64,000 bases of DNA, taken from the NCBI GenBank assembly GCA_001567185.1, contig LNFR01000052.1:1-64000 (forward strand), given 5' to 3'. A program made the translations under genes and the position numbers. Positions 18,131-28,373 of the stretch are shown one piece after another (positions within the stretch are counted from its first letter, which is position 1; each line of letters starts with the position of its first letter). This stretch comes from Bacteroidetes bacterium OLB12. GTDB taxonomy: Bacteria > Bacteroidota > Bacteroidia > Cytophagales > Cyclobacteriaceae. Under the pieces are notes generated by a model. It had not been told where the DNA came from and ran no database searches. It was given only the letters and a program-made list of their open reading frames with translations.

Positions 18131-21100
18131 TCAATCTACTGGTTCCAACATAAAGGTAGAAGAAAATGTTCCAACTTCAGTATTTTCTGTTCCAACTGTT
18201 TTTTGAACCACATCTGAGAGCCAGCGTGTTTCCGATTTGTCGGTAATAATGCCCACTTCAGTATGTCGTTTAAGTTCATTAATAAAGTCGTTGCTTACTT
18301 TAACGCGTTGGGCCCTGGCCAATAACTCGGTTTGAATTCCTTCGGCATCATCGCGTACAATTAACCGAAGCGTTGAATTGCCAGAATTTTTCTTACAGAT
18401 TTTTTCAAGGGTTTCTACAAAATCTTCCGAAATGGCATCAACAGAACAGCGCAAAGCCAAACCCTGCACACGTTTGCCTGCCAGTTCGTTCAGTAATTCG
18501 ATGGTTCGGATTTTAAATTCCAGTTGCTGATCGCCCCAGCTTTTGCGCACTACATTTCCTTCCACAAAAAGGAAAAGCCCCGGCATCAGGTAGGCTTTGA
18601 ATTTCATGTAGTCATCACTCCACAGGGTAAACTCGAATTTGCCGCTGTAATCTTCCAGCACCAGCTTGCCAAATGGCCGGCCGGTTTTTGTCATGCGGTG
18701 TTCTACACCCGAAACAATACCGCCCACTTTACATTCCATGTTTACTAAACTGTTCAGGTCGGTAAGCGATGCAAGGTTTGCGGTACAAAATGAATCCATC
18801 TCAAATTTAAAATTATCTAACGGATGGCCGGAGATATACACGCCCACCACTTCTTTTTCGAAGTGAAGTTTTTCAATTTCGCTGAAGGGCTCTACCGGGT
18901 CAATCTTGGGTGGTGGCATGGCGGTGCCGGTGGCTTCGCCAAACAAGCTGGCTTGTGCGCTTTGTGCCTCCTGTTGCATTTTGCCGGCATAGCGAATTAC
19001 TTTTTCGGTAAGCGAAAGATCGCCTTCTTTGGCGGCCATGTATTGCCTGCGGTGGTATTCCGTAAAGCAATCAAAGGCCCCGCTCAGCGCCAGGCATTCA
19101 AATGTTTTTTTATTTACCGCGCGGTTGCTTAAGCGTTTGGCGAAATCGAAAATGTCTTTGAAAGAACCGTGGGCATCGCGTTCTTTAATAATAGCCTCTA
19201 CCGCTGCTTCGCCTGCTCCTTTAATAGCGCCCAATCCAAACCGGATTTTACCTTCTTTGTTTACTTCAAAATTCACACCCGATTCATTCACGTGTGGCCC
19301 CAACACTTCAATACCTTGCTTGCGACTGTCTTCAATAAAGTAGGTAACATTATCTAAGTTGCTTTGCGAGTGGGTGAGAATCGCGGCCATGTATTCTGCC
19401 GGATAGTTTGCCTTTAAATACGCTGTATGATATGCGACCAGCGAGTAACACGTTGAGTGCGATTTGTTAAATGCATACTGGGCAAACGCTTCCCAATCTT
19501 TCCAGATTTTTTCTGCCACTTCTGAGTGGTGCCCGTTGGTTTTACAACCTTCAATGAATTTATCTTTCATTTTGTCGAGCACTTCTTTCTGCTTCTTACC
19601 CATGGCTTTACGCAACACATCGGCATCGCCTTTCGAGAAGTTGGCCAGCTTTTGCGAAAGCAGCATCACCTGCTCCTGGTACACCGTAATTCCATACGTG
19701 TCTTTCAGGTATTCTTCCATTACGGGCAAATCGTACTTGATCGGCTCGCGGCCATTTTTGCGCGCTATAAAAGCGGGAATGTATTCCATAGGCCCTGGCC
19801 GGTACAAGGCGTTCATGGCAATCAGGTCTTCAAACTTATCGGGCTTTAGCCCCCGTAAGTAACTTTGCATGCCGTGCGATTCAAACTGGAATGTACCGGT
19901 GGTATCGCCCCGCTGGTAGAGTTGATAGGTTTTGGCATCGTCAAGCGGAACAGAATCAATATCAATGTCAATCCCTTTTGTTCTTTTAATATTGCGGATG
20001 GCTGTTTTAATGATGGAGAGGGTGGTGAGTCCGAGAAAGTCCATCTTCAAAAGGCCCGCACTTTCTACCACGCTGTTATCGAACTGGGTTACCAGCATCT
20101 CCGAATCTTTTGCAGTAGATACCGGTACAAACTGTGTTAGCTCATCGGGCGTAATGATCACCCCGCACGCATGGGTACCTGTGTTGCGCAACGAGCCCTC
20201 CAGTACAATGGCTTGCTTCAGTACCTGTGCTTTCAGATCGCTTCCGTTCTTTAGTTCTTTCAGTTCTTTTACTTCTTCAAATGCTTTTTCAAGCGAAGTA
20301 CCCGGCCTTTCCGGAACCATCTTTGCCAGGTTATTGGCTTCTGCCAGCGGCAGCTCCATTACGCGGGCGCAATCGCGAATGGAAGATTTTGCAGCCATGG
20401 TACCGTATGTAATTATTTGCGCTACCTGCGTGTGGCCGTATTTCTCAATTACATACCGCAATACTTTATCGCGGCCTTCATCATCAAAGTCAATATCAAT
20501 ATCGGGCAGCGATACGCGGTCCGGATTTAAGAAACGCTCGAACAGTAAATCGTACGCAACAGGATCTACGTTGGTAATGCCAATACAAAATGCAACAGCC
20601 GAACCGGCAGCTGAACCACGTCCGGGCCCTACGCTCACACCCATCTCGCGCGCCTTCGAAGTAAAATCCTGTACAATCAGAAAGTAGCCGGGATACCCGG
20701 TTTTTTTTATGGTCTCCAGTTCAAAGTCAAGGCGCTCGCGTATCTCCGTTGTTACTTCTTTATACTTTCGTTTCGCGCCTTCGTAGGTAAGATGGCGCAG
20801 GTAATCGTCTTCGGTTTTAAATTCCGCTGGAATCTGAAACCGGGGCAGCAACACCGACCGCTTCAACTCATAGGTTTCTACTTTATCAATTATTTCCTGA
20901 ATGGTATCAAACGCCTGGGGCAAATCGCGGAAGAGCATTTTCATTTCGTCTTGCGATTTGAAATAATAATTGTTGTTGGGTAACCCATAGCGGGTGCCAC
21001 GCCCCGTGCCGATAGGGGTAGATTGAAACTCGCCTTCTTTTATACAGAGCAATACATCGTGTGCATTCGATTCGTCTTTCTCCAGGTAAAAGCACTCGTT

Positions 21101-22420
21101 GGCTGCAAAGTATTTCACATTGTATTTTTTCGAAAACTTAAGCAGGGTTTCGTTCACGCGATCTTCTTCACGTGTATCGTGGCGGTTTAATTCAATGTAG
21201 AAGTTATCGCCAAATAGGCGATGCCACCAAACAAAGGCATCTTCGGCCTGCCGCTCGCCCACATTCAAAATCAGGTAGGGTATTTCGCTGCCAATACCAC
21301 CGGTGGTAGCCATCAGCCCTTCGCTATGTTGCGTAACTAATTCTTTATCAATGCGCGGATAGATTCCGTAAAGTCCTTCAATAAAACCGATGGAACTAAG
21401 CTTGGCCAGGTTCTGGTACCCGGTTTTATTGCGGGCCATCAATACCTGTGTAAATCGTTTGTCCGGGTTGTCTTTGGTGAACTTTAGTTTTTTCCGATCG
21501 TCCGACAAATAAAATTCGCAACCTACAATCGGCTTAATGCCATGTTTCAGTGCTTCGCTCACAAACTTGAAAGCACCATACATATTACCGAAGTCGGTAA
21601 TAGCCACAGCAGGCATTTTTTGTTCGATGGCCTTGGCAATAATTTCGCTCATATCGGGCACAGCCTGCAGCACAGAGAATTGTGAGTGTACATGCAGATG
21701 GCAGAAGAGTTTATCCGTTAAATCGGATTCAACGTGATTGCTGTAATCAACGCCCTTTATCGTTTGCCTCTTACCGGAGTTGCCCGCCTCCAGGTCGGGT
21801 TCTTCATAAACAAGTTTGTCGGGCGCAAAGCCATCAAAGGTTGGGATGATTTTCTTTTGCAGTAACCCAAAGAACGATCGCGCAGTAGCGGCTACATCAT
21901 AACTCGCATCGTGGGCGTCTTCAAACGGTTTTCCAAAAAGTTTTTCGTGCAGTTCGGTTAGCCGCGGCATTTTCAACTTTCCACCCAGCCCACCTGATAG
22001 TTGACAGAACTCGGTTGCACTTATGCCGGTGTCAATTTTATTCAGCGCCAGAAAATTTTCGATGGCTATGCCTTTGCGGATAAACTCGGCCCCTATAATA
22101 TTAATATCGAACTCAATGTTATGCCCTACCAGAACCTGAGTGCGTTCTAAGTCTTTTAGGAATTCAGCTAATACCAATTCCAGGTCGCGGCCTTCGTCAA
22201 GAGCCCGTTGGGTAGAGATGCCGTGTACTTGTTCTGCGTTGAAGGGAATATCAAACCCATCGGGTTTTATAATAGCATTGTTGCGCGATACTAGTTTGCC
22301 GGTACCATCATGCAGTTGCCAGGCAAATTGTACCAGCCGGGGCCAGTTGTCCAGATCGGTAAGGGGCGCAGTTTTATTACGCGGAATACCCGTGGTTTCC
22401 GTATCAAAAATCAGGTACAT
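18131..22420 (-). CDS. dnaE: DNA polymerase III alpha subunit with fused DnaQ-like exonuclease
   Basis: Replicative polymerase catalytic subunit of 1429 residues. Residues 1-190 are a DEDDh exonuclease domain: FDTETTG with Asp6 and Glu8, HNIEFD at 100-105, and HDASYD at 170-175. A PHP domain starts at HLHVHS (241-246), followed by the C-family polymerase core with the catalytic PDIDIDF near residue 640, helix-hairpin-helix and beta-clamp-binding regions, and a C-terminal OB-fold. In Escherichia coli, proofreading is a separate protein (DnaQ); here polymerase and proofreader are one chain. The gene is intact although it contains an in-frame run of eight A (20701-20708 on the plus strand). Confidence 0.96.
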   Translation of the reverse strand: MYLIFDTETTGIPRNKTAPLTDLDNWPRLVQFAWQLHDGTGKLVSRNNAIIKPDGFDIPFNAEQVHGISTQRALDEGRDLELVLAEFLKDLERTQVLVGHNIEFDINIIGAEFIRKGIAIENFLALNKIDTGISATEFCQLSGGLGGKLKMPRLTELHEKLFGKPFEDAHDASYDVAATARSFFGLLQKKIIPTFDGFAPDKLVYEEPDLEAGNSGKRQTIKGVDYSNHVESDLTDKLFCHLHVHSQFSVLQAVPDMSEIIAKAIEQKMPAVAITDFGNMYGAFKFVSEALKHGIKPIVGCEFYLSDDRKKLKFTKDNPDKRFTQVLMARNKTGYQNLAKLSSIGFIEGLYGIYPRIDKELVTQHSEGLMATTGGIGSEIPYLILNVGERQAEDAFVWWHRLFGDNFYIELNRHDTREEDRVNETLLKFSKKYNVKYFAANECFYLEKDESNAHDVLLCIKEGEFQSTPIGTGRGTRYGLPNNNYYFKSQDEMKMLFRDLPQAFDTIQEIIDKVETYELKRSVLLPRFQIPAEFKTEDDYLRHLTYEGAKRKYKEVTTEIRERLDFELETIKKTGYPGYFLIVQDFTSKAREMGVSVGPGRGSAAGSAVAFCIGITNVDPVAYDLLFERFLNPDRVSLPDIDIDFDDEGRDKVLRYVIEKYGHTQVAQIITYGTMAAKSSIRDCARVMELPLAEANNLAKMVPERPGTSLEKAFEEVKELKELKNGSDLKAQVLKQAIVLEGSLRNTGTHACGVIITPDELTQFVPVSTAKDSEMLVTQFDNSVVESAGLLKMDFLGLTTLSIIKTAIRNIKRTKGIDIDIDSVPLDDAKTYQLYQRGDTTGTFQFESHGMQSYLRGLKPDKFEDLIAMNALYRPGPMEYIPAFIARKNGREPIKYDLPVMEEYLKDTYGITVYQEQVMLLSQKLANFSKGDADVLRKAMGKKQKEVLDKMKDKFIEGCKTNGHHSEVAEKIWKDWEAFAQYAFNKSHSTCYSLVAYHTAYLKANYPAEYMAAILTHSQSNLDNVTYFIEDSRKQGIEVLGPHVNESGVNFEVNKEGKIRFGLGAIKGAGEAAVEAIIKERDAHGSFKDIFDFAKRLSNRAVNKKTFECLALSGAFDCFTEYHRRQYMAAKEGDLSLTEKVIRYAGKMQQEAQSAQASLFGEATGTAMPPPKIDPVEPFSEIEKLHFEKEVVGVYISGHPLDNFKFEMDSFCTANLASLTDLNSLVNMECKVGGIVSGVEHRMTKTGRPFGKLVLEDYSGKFEFTLWSDDYMKFKAYLMPGLFLFVEGNVVRKSWGDQQLEFKIRTIELLNELAGKRVQGLALRCSVDAISEDFVETLEKICKKNSGNSTLRLIVRDDAEGIQTELLARAQRVKVSNDFINELKRHTEVGIITDKSETRWLSDVVQKTVGTENTEVGTFSSTFMLEPVD

Positions 22421-22829
22421 GAATTAAACGTAGTGGTGGGGTAAAATTAGCCCTAAATGAGGTTCTGACCAATTGCTCCCACTGTGGGAATTTTTGGGGT
22501 GTTTTAAGAAAATCGGATCCATAATTTTATCGTAATACCCTGTATTTCAATTATTTGATTTCTGTGCTGGTTTTTTGCGATGCAAGTAGATAAGAAGAAA
22601 AATTTCAAGAAATGAAACGCTTGCTAAACAGGATTAAGAAAGAGTGGTTTTGGTAGTGATGCTTACTACAATTGCCCTGATATTATATGTAGCAAGTTTG
22701 TTTTGAGTTAGCCCTCGATGCATTATCCTATTTAGAACATTTCAAATTCACCAATCAATTGTTTGGTAGAGCGCTGGGAAGTAATTTTGGTTCGATTCAA
22801 TTCAAATCAATTACGTTCAACCGAAAACT
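22421..22829. other. Intergenic region between dnaE and sdhC with possible micro-ORF
   Basis: The divergent promoters of dnaE and sdhC must lie here. At 22612 an ATG begins MKRLLNRIKKEWFW and stops; shifting one base near 22646-22650 continues into LVVMLTTIALILYVASLF and TGA at 22704-22706, which would be a 31-residue single-span membrane protein. Given how many single-base indels this window has, a real broken micro-gene is possible but unproven. The segment 22763-22798 resembles pieces of a tRNA D-arm and T-loop but cannot fold as a tRNA. Nothing else is supported. Confidence 0.35.
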
Positions 22830-23513
22830 ATGAAATGGTTTCTAGATCTCTTCTCAAGTTCGCTTGGAAGAAAAGTGCTCATGGCCTTAACGGGCATCTT
22901 CCTGATTCTCTTTTTGGCGGTACACCTGGCCGGTAATCTTCAATTACTGAAAGATGATGCCGGTAAATCATTCAACATTTATGCTGACTTTATGGGGCAC
23001 AACCCGCTGATTCAGCTTATATCTAAAGGAAATTTTGCCTTTATCCTGCTGCATGCCATCTGGGGTATTATGCTTACCATCAAAAACCGAAAGGCACGCG
23101 GACCTGAAAGGGTATGCGGTTACCAACAAAAGCTCAATCTGGCTTCGCGCAACATGGGTATTTTGGGTACGCTTATCCTCATCTTCCTGGTTATTCACTT
23201 AAAAGATTTTTATGGGCAGGCACATTTCGGAAGTTTGAGTACCCAGGTGTATGATGGCAAAACCGTAACCGATCTTTACACACAGGTTGCCTATTGGTTT
23301 AAGGTAGAGTGGTACGTTATACTTTATGTAGTATGTATGGGCGCCCTGGCCTTTCACCTGTGGCATGGCTTTACCAGCGCTTTTCAAACGCTTGGTCTAA
23401 ATCACATGAAATACAATCCTGTAATAAAATTTGTAGGTAAGGTATTTGCCGTTGTGGTTCCAATTGCTTTTGCCATCATCCCGGTATTTATGTACCTGGG
23501 CATAACAATTTAA
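22830..23513 (+). CDS. sdhC: Succinate dehydrogenase cytochrome b subunit
   Basis: Membrane anchor that binds haem and quinone for the SdhA-SdhB catalytic pair. The 227-residue protein has five predicted membrane segments and histidines within or next to them (HLAGN, LLHAIWG, VIHLKDF, AFHLWHGF), fitting the single-polypeptide, two-haem type B anchor known from Wolinella, Bacillus and Bacteroidota. The FQTLGLNH stretch after the fourth segment is typical. It opens a three-gene operon with gaps of 32 bases and 1 base. Confidence 0.95.
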   Translation: MKWFLDLFSSSLGRKVLMALTGIFLILFLAVHLAGNLQLLKDDAGKSFNIYADFMGHNPLIQLISKGNFAFILLHAIWGIMLTIKNRKARGPERVCGYQQKLNLASRNMGILGTLILIFLVIHLKDFYGQAHFGSLSTQVYDGKTVTDLYTQVAYWFKVEWYVILYVVCMGALAFHLWHGFTSAFQTLGLNHMKYNPVIKFVGKVFAVVVPIAFAIIPVFMYLGITI

Positions 23514-23545
23514 TCTCTGTTTTCTATAATCATTAAACATACACC

Positions 23546-25468
23546 ATGAAGCTAGAATCTAAAATTCCGGAAGGACCCTTAGCCGAAAAGTGGACAAAAC
23601 ATAAATTTAATCTGAAGCTGGTTAACCCGGCAAACAAAAGAAAGTACGATGTAATTGTAGTGGGTACGGGCCTGGCCGGGGCATCGGCAGCGGCTTCGCT
23701 TGGCGAGTTGGGTTACAATGTAAAAGCATTTTGTTTTCAGGATAGCCCGCGCAGGGCACACAGCATTGCCGCGCAAGGTGGTATTAATGCAGCCAAAAAT
23801 TATCAGAACGATGGCGACAGTGTGTACCGGTTGTTTTATGATACCATTAAAGGTGGTGACTACCGCGCCCGCGAAGGCAACGTATATCGGTTGGCCGAAG
23901 TGAGCGTAGATATTATTGACCAGTGCGTGGCACAAGGAGTGCCGTTTGCACGCGAGTACGGTGGCTTATTAGCCAACCGTTCATTTGGTGGGGCACAGGT
24001 ATCGCGCACATTTTATGCACGTGGCCAAACCGGGCAGCAGTTATTATTAGGTGCTTATGGTGCCCTCAATCGGCAGATCGCCAATGGAAAAGTAAAAATG
24101 TATAACCGCACCGAAATGCTGGATGTGGTGGTAGTTGATGGCAAGGCCCGTGGTATTATTACCCGCGATTTAATTACCGGAAAAATAGAATCGCATAGTG
24201 CGCATGCTGTGTTGTTGTGTACGGGTGGTTATGGAAACGTATTTTATCTTTCCACAAACGCAAAGGGCTCGAATGTAACAGCCGCCTGGCGCGCACACAA
24301 GAAAGGCGCATTCTTTGGCAATCCATGCTTTACGCAGATTCACCCTACGTGTATTCCGGTTTCGGGCACACACCAATCCAAGCTTACGCTCATGTCTGAA
24401 TCGTTGCGTAACGATGGCCGTGTGTGGGTTCCTAAAAAAGCAATGCCGGGATTGAAATCCAAAGATGCGATGAACCTGCCTGAATCTGAGCGCGATTATT
24501 TCTTAGAGAGAAAATACCCTTCGTTCGGAAACCTTGTTCCGCGCGATGTGGCTTCACGCAATGCCAAACAAGTATGCGATGAAGGCCGCGGGGTAGGTTC
24601 CGGCCTGGCGGTGTTCCTGGATTTTACCGATGCCATTAAGCGCGATGGCGAAGATACCATTCGTGCCAAGTATGGAAACCTGTTTGATATGTATGAGCAG
24701 ATCACAGGTGAAAATCCCTACAAAGGCCCGATGATGATTTACCCGGCCGTGCATTATACCATGGGCGGCTTGTGGGTTGATTACAATTTGATGACAACCG
24801 TGCCCGGGTTGTATGCCTTGGGCGAAGCAAACTTTTCAGATCACGGTGCAAACCGGTTAGGAGCCAGCGCGCTGATGCAAGGGTTGGCCGATGGGTATTT
24901 TGTAATTCCCTACACCATTGGCGATTACTTAGCTTCCATTGGCTGGAACGATAAAGTAGGAACCGATCATCCGGCTTTTAAAGAAGCTATTGATGCGGTG
25001 AATGAGCGGATCAACAAACTCGTCAGCATCAAAGGCAAGAAAACGGTTGATGAATTTCATCGCCAACTGGGCCTTACCATGTGGGAGTATTGCGGTATGT
25101 CGCGCAATGAAGCCGGCCTGAAGAAAGCAAAACAGATTATTCGGGACTTGAAAGCCGAGTTTTGGACCAACGTAAATGTATTGGGTGGCGCTAACGAACT
25201 GAATCAGGAATTGGAAAAGGCCGGGCGGGTTGCTGATTTTTTTGAGTTGGGCGAATTGATGGTAGATGATGCGCTCCATCGCTCGGAATCGTGTGGCGGT
25301 CACTTTCGTGAAGAATCCCAAACTCCGGAAGGAGAGGCCATGCGTAAGGATGAAGAATTTACCTACGCTGCTGCGTGGGAATATAAAGGCGACAACCAAC
25401 CGGAAGTGTTGCACAAAGAAGAATTGAAATTTGAAAATGTAAAACTTACTCAACGTAGCTATAAATAA
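23546..25468 (+). CDS. sdhA: Succinate dehydrogenase flavoprotein subunit
   Basis: Oxidises succinate to fumarate using covalently bound FAD. The 640-residue chain has the FAD-binding loop [15 protein letters not shown] (about 37-51), the flavinylation-site region [15 protein letters not shown], the capping-domain motif [10 protein letters not shown], the catalytic Arg region (GLWVDYNL and [14 protein letters not shown]), and a C-terminal helical domain. As in other Bacteroidota it could also work as fumarate reductase under low oxygen. The sdhB start is one base after its stop. Confidence 0.97.
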   Translation: MKLESKIPEGPLAEKWTKHKFNLKLVNPANKRKYDVIVVGTGLAGASAAASLGELGYNVKAFCFQDSPRRAHSIAAQGGINAAKNYQNDGDSVYRLFYDTIKGGDYRAREGNVYRLAEVSVDIIDQCVAQGVPFAREYGGLLANRSFGGAQVSRTFYARGQTGQQLLLGAYGALNRQIANGKVKMYNRTEMLDVVVVDGKARGIITRDLITGKIESHSAHAVLLCTGGYGNVFYLSTNAKGSNVTAAWRAHKKGAFFGNPCFTQIHPTCIPVSGTHQSKLTLMSESLRNDGRVWVPKKAMPGLKSKDAMNLPESERDYFLERKYPSFGNLVPRDVASRNAKQVCDEGRGVGSGLAVFLDFTDAIKRDGEDTIRAKYGNLFDMYEQITGENPYKGPMMIYPAVHYTMGGLWVDYNLMTTVPGLYALGEANFSDHGANRLGASALMQGLADGYFVIPYTIGDYLASIGWNDKVGTDHPAFKEAIDAVNERINKLVSIKGKKTVDEFHRQLGLTMWEYCGMSRNEAGLKKAKQIIRDLKAEFWTNVNVLGGANELNQELEKAGRVADFFELGELMVDDALHRSESCGGHFREESQTPEGEAMRKDEEFTYAAAWEYKGDNQPEVLHKEELKFENVKLTQRSYK

Positions 25469-25469
25469 T

Positions 25470-26240
25470 ATGAAGATTACGTTAAAAGTCTGGAGACAAA
25501 AAGACAACAAAAGTAAAGGGGCTTTCAAAACCTATCAGCACGATCATGTATCGCCCGATATGTCATTTTTGGAAATGATTGATGTGTTGAATGAGGAACT
25601 TACCCGCAAGGGGGAAGAGCCCATCGCCTTCGATCATGATTGCCGCGAAGGTATTTGTGGTATGTGTAGTTTGTATATTAATGGTCGCCCGCACGGGCCC
25701 CTTCAAACTACTACCTGCCAGTTGCACATGCGCTCGTTTACCGATGGTGAAGTAATTACTGTTGAGCCCTGGCGCGCCAATGCTTTTCCGGTTGTAAAGG
25801 ATTTAGTGGTTGACCGCACCGCTTTTGACCGGATTCAGCAAGCAGGTGGCTATGTAAATGTAAACACCGGTGGTGTACCCGATGCAAACGTAATTCCCAT
25901 TCCTAAAAAGGTAGCGGATGAAGCGTTTGATGCGGCCACCTGTATTGGATGTGGTGCCTGTGTGGCAGCTTGTAAAAATGCCTCGGCTATGTTGTTTGTT
26001 AGTGCCAAGATTTCGCAGTTTGCGTTACTTCCGCAAGGAAAAGTTGAAAGTAAAGAACGCGCTGAGAAAATGGTAGCGCAAATGGATGCTGAAGGTTTTG
26101 GTTCGTGTACGAATACCTATGCGTGCGAAGCCGAATGCCCGAAAGGAATTAAGGTTACCAACATTGCGCGCATGAACCGCGAATATCTTACCGCCATGTT
26201 AAGTTCGTATCAGGTAGAAACGAAGGGTGGGGGGGATTGA
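25470..26240 (+). CDS. sdhB: Succinate dehydrogenase iron-sulfur subunit
   Basis: Carries electrons from FAD to quinone through three iron-sulfur clusters. In the 256-residue protein the N-terminal plant-ferredoxin-like domain has CREGICGMC plus a downstream Cys for [2Fe-2S]; the C-terminal domain has [11 protein letters not shown] and CEAECPKGI for [4Fe-4S] and [3Fe-4S]. It is the last gene of the operon; a terminator begins 26 bases after the stop codon. Confidence 0.97.
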   Translation: MKITLKVWRQKDNKSKGAFKTYQHDHVSPDMSFLEMIDVLNEELTRKGEEPIAFDHDCREGICGMCSLYINGRPHGPLQTTTCQLHMRSFTDGEVITVEPWRANAFPVVKDLVVDRTAFDRIQQAGGYVNVNTGGVPDANVIPIPKKVADEAFDAATCIGCGACVAACKNASAMLFVSAKISQFALLPQGKVESKERAEKMVAQMDAEGFGSCTNTYACEAECPKGIKVTNIARMNREYLTAMLSSYQVETKGGGD

Positions 26241-26265
26241 GTAGCCGATGAGGAGAAAATAAGAG

Positions 26266-26297
26266 AGAGACTGTCAAAAAAAGACAGTCTCTTTTTA
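26266..26297 (+). terminator. Intrinsic terminator of sdhCAB
   Basis: A 10-bp stem (AGAGACTGTC at 26266-26275, GACAGTCTCT at 26283-26292) with an A7 loop, followed by a T-rich tail. It lies 26 bases after the sdhB stop. Confidence 0.9.
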
Positions 26298-26308
26298 TTT
26301 TTTAGTAA

Positions 26309-26685
26309 CCCCGCCATTGCCGGTGTTCTTCCGGTAACTTTGGTGTCAAATCAAATTGATTGTGAGTGCTTGGAAGCACCACCCCTCATACCCTGTCATT
26401 GCGGGCAAGCAAACGAGTTTGAATTTGTTGAAAAAATCGTATGAGTATCGTTGAGTCAGTTTTTAATCTCAGACCCTGCGCGTTCCGTAATCCCGCAAAT
26501 GTTATTAAAATTCCTTCTCAGTTTCCCGCCTTGGCCCGGCTCGCAGGAGGGACTCAGTATTTGAAAAAGCTAAATGCGTCTGTGTATGTAAGCAATGAAA
26601 TGCTATCTTGGAGATGTGTGGAAACCCTTTCCCCGAGTCGAGAGACTCCATGGAATTAGCCGGTGAAGAACACCGGCAAGGGCAT
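26309..26685. repeat. Interspersed non-coding repeat, copy A (complete)
   Basis: About 375 bases shared in order with copies B and C. It opens with a TTGCCGG...CCGGTAA hairpin containing TGTTCTT and closes with the same hairpin inverted (GCCGGTG-AAGAA-CACCGGC at 26659-26677), so the copy has terminal inverted repeats. Internal landmarks are TTGAGTCAG, GCGCGTTCCG, CCGCCTTGGCCCGGCTCGCA and GATGTGTGGAAACC. A 72-residue open frame inside is not kept in copy B, so the element is taken as non-coding. It has the architecture of a miniature inverted-repeat element. Confidence 0.75.
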
Positions 26686-26845
26686 GGGGGCCTAAATGAA
26701 ATGAAACATGTCTATAAGTTGGTTGGGAAAACTGCAGAAATATTTGGTTATAAAACAGTGAGTTAAGTAAATTGGCAGATGAGTTAAAAAAATAAGCACT
26801 TTGCTACTCATTTTAAGTTTAATCACGCCTCCTTATTAGAGTACC

Positions 26846-27687
26846 ATGAATGCAAAACTTTTATCCATTATAGGGCTTTGTTCAATCATCTTATCCTTTC
26901 AATCACCGCGTTCATATGAAATGAAGGAGTTTCCAATAAAACTACTTAAAGGTTATGGGACTGTTCCTGCTGGATTTATAAGGCTCAAGGAGTTGGGAGG
27001 TACTGACGATTTGATGCATGAGCTATAAGGCAAAATATTACGGGAATTCCAAAGAATTGGACAAGTATTAGTATTAAGTTTATCTTATTTGAACCTAATC
27101 AGTTTGTGTTTCAAAGTTATAAACAGGGGTTAGTCAGTGAAGAGTATTTCAACGATTTTAAAAAAAGGCGGTACGCAAATTTTGAGAAAAGACCACTATC
27201 TGAGGAACCAATAAAATGTTTGGTCTATGTTCTTTATGGTAGAGACGAGAAAGGTATTTGGAAACATAAAGTAGATGCAAATAACAATTATAATTTTGCT
27301 GATGACTCTGAAATTTTACCGCCTAAAGTAGATTGGACTAAATTGGATTCACTTGCAAAAGAATATTCTTTTGAAGTAAAATATGAATCATTCAGAAATG
27401 GAAAAATAGTTGAATTATCAGCTCCAGTACTAATAGTTGACTTAGATAATGGATTTTTTGGAGTAAATATTCCACAACACGGTGAAACTGAAATCGATGG
27501 AACTAAAATACTTATTTCTTCCCAAGGTTTTACAACAACCGATTATGATTCAGTAAGCGTTTATAACCTAAATAGAATTGATGAGCGTATAAATGAGAAG
27601 GAATACATTACTATTGGTTCACATGCTTATCGAAACTTGGGCTGTAATATTAACAAAATGGTTTTACAGCTAGAGAAATTGGATTAA
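26846..27687 (+). CDS. Unrecognised secreted protein, frame broken once
   Basis: The N terminus (MNAKLLSIIGLCSIILSF) is a signal peptide, and the frame runs to TAA at 27026-27028. From about 27019 the next frame is open (IRQNITGIPKNWT onwards) to TAA at 27685-27687. One missing base near 27020 would join them into about 280 residues, and the GTG at 27106 is then internal. The mature part is rich in Asn, Lys and aromatic residues and in predicted beta-strands. Base composition is more AT-rich than the core genes around it, and it lies between two copies of the interspersed repeat. I do not recognise the family. Gene reality is supported by the long open second part; the join is inference. Confidence 0.55.
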
Positions 27688-27700
27688 CGGCAGCGTACCT

Positions 27701-28026
27701 CGTTGTTGCAGGTCGCCTGACCGGCAACCCCCGCCATTGCCGGTGTTCTTCACCGGCAACTTTGGTGTCAACTCAAATTAAATTGAATTAAATTGATTGT
27801 GAGTGTTTAGGAAGCACCGCCATCATACCCTGTCATTGCGGACAAGCAAACGAGCTTAAATTTGAAATCGTGATGAGTATTGTTGAGTCAGTTTTCAATC
27901 TCAGAACCTTGCGCGTTCCGCAATCCCGCAAGTGTTATTAAAAACCCTTTCTCAGTTTCCCGCCTTGGCCCGGCTCGCAGGAGGGACTCAGTATTTGAAA
28001 AAGCTAAATGCGTTTGTGTATGTAAG
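27701..28026. repeat. Interspersed repeat, copy B, left part
   Basis: Begins 13 bases after the upstream stop with the GTTGTTGCAGGTCGCCTGACC module also found at 604-625, then the perfect hairpin TTGCCGGTG-TTCTT-CACCGGCAA (27737-27759), then the body of the repeat up to GTATGTAAG, where the IS element interrupts it. Copy A is uninterrupted at the corresponding point. Confidence 0.8.
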
Positions 28027-28097
28027 GGTACTAGGCTGCTTTTTTTGAACAGGTTAAAAGTAGAGTTTTTTTAACTTTAACCTAACAAAAACAGCAA

Positions 28098-28373
28098 ATG
28101 AAGAAAATGCGCTTTACAGAAGCCCAGATCATTGGGATTCTCAACGAACAATCACAGCAAGATCAAAAAGTTTCAGAAATATGCCGCAAGCATGGGATCA
28201 GCGAGGCCACGTTTTACAACTGGCGTAGCAAATATGCAGGCATGAAGGTAGACGAACTTAAGCGCCTTAAGGAACTGGAGTATGAGAATGCCAGGCTTAA
28301 GAAAATTGTAGCCAACCAGAGCCTGGAGATCGATGCTATAAAGGATTTACTCACAAAAAGTTTTAACGCCTGA
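28098..28373 (+). CDS. IS3-family transposase OrfA
   Basis: 91-residue product with a helix-turn-helix (VSEICRKHGISEATFYNWRS, about residues 24-43) and a leucine-zipper-like C-terminal helix (ELKRLKELEYENARLKKI), the usual OrfA layout. As written it reads to TGA at 28371-28373. If the A5 at 28355-28359 were A6, it would end LLTKKF and stop at 28364-28366, and A-AAA-AAG would form the slippery heptamer used for -1 frameshifting into orfB, which is the standard arrangement of the family. Confidence 0.9.
   Translation: MKKMRFTEAQIIGILNEQSQQDQKVSEICRKHGISEATFYNWRSKYAGMKVDELKRLKELEYENARLKKIVANQSLEIDAIKDLLTKSFNA

Noticed and set aside
22763-22798. tRNA-like pieces (TTGGTAGAGCGCTGGG and GGTTCGATTC)
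   Set aside because: They match a D-arm and a T-loop, but only about 10 bases separate them, leaving no room for an anticodon arm; no acceptor stem can be formed. Perhaps a relic or chance.
26441-26659. 72-residue open frame in repeat copy A, and 27880-28074 in copy B
   Set aside because: The two frames agree only in short pieces because indels between the copies shift the frame. The DNA, not the peptide, is conserved.
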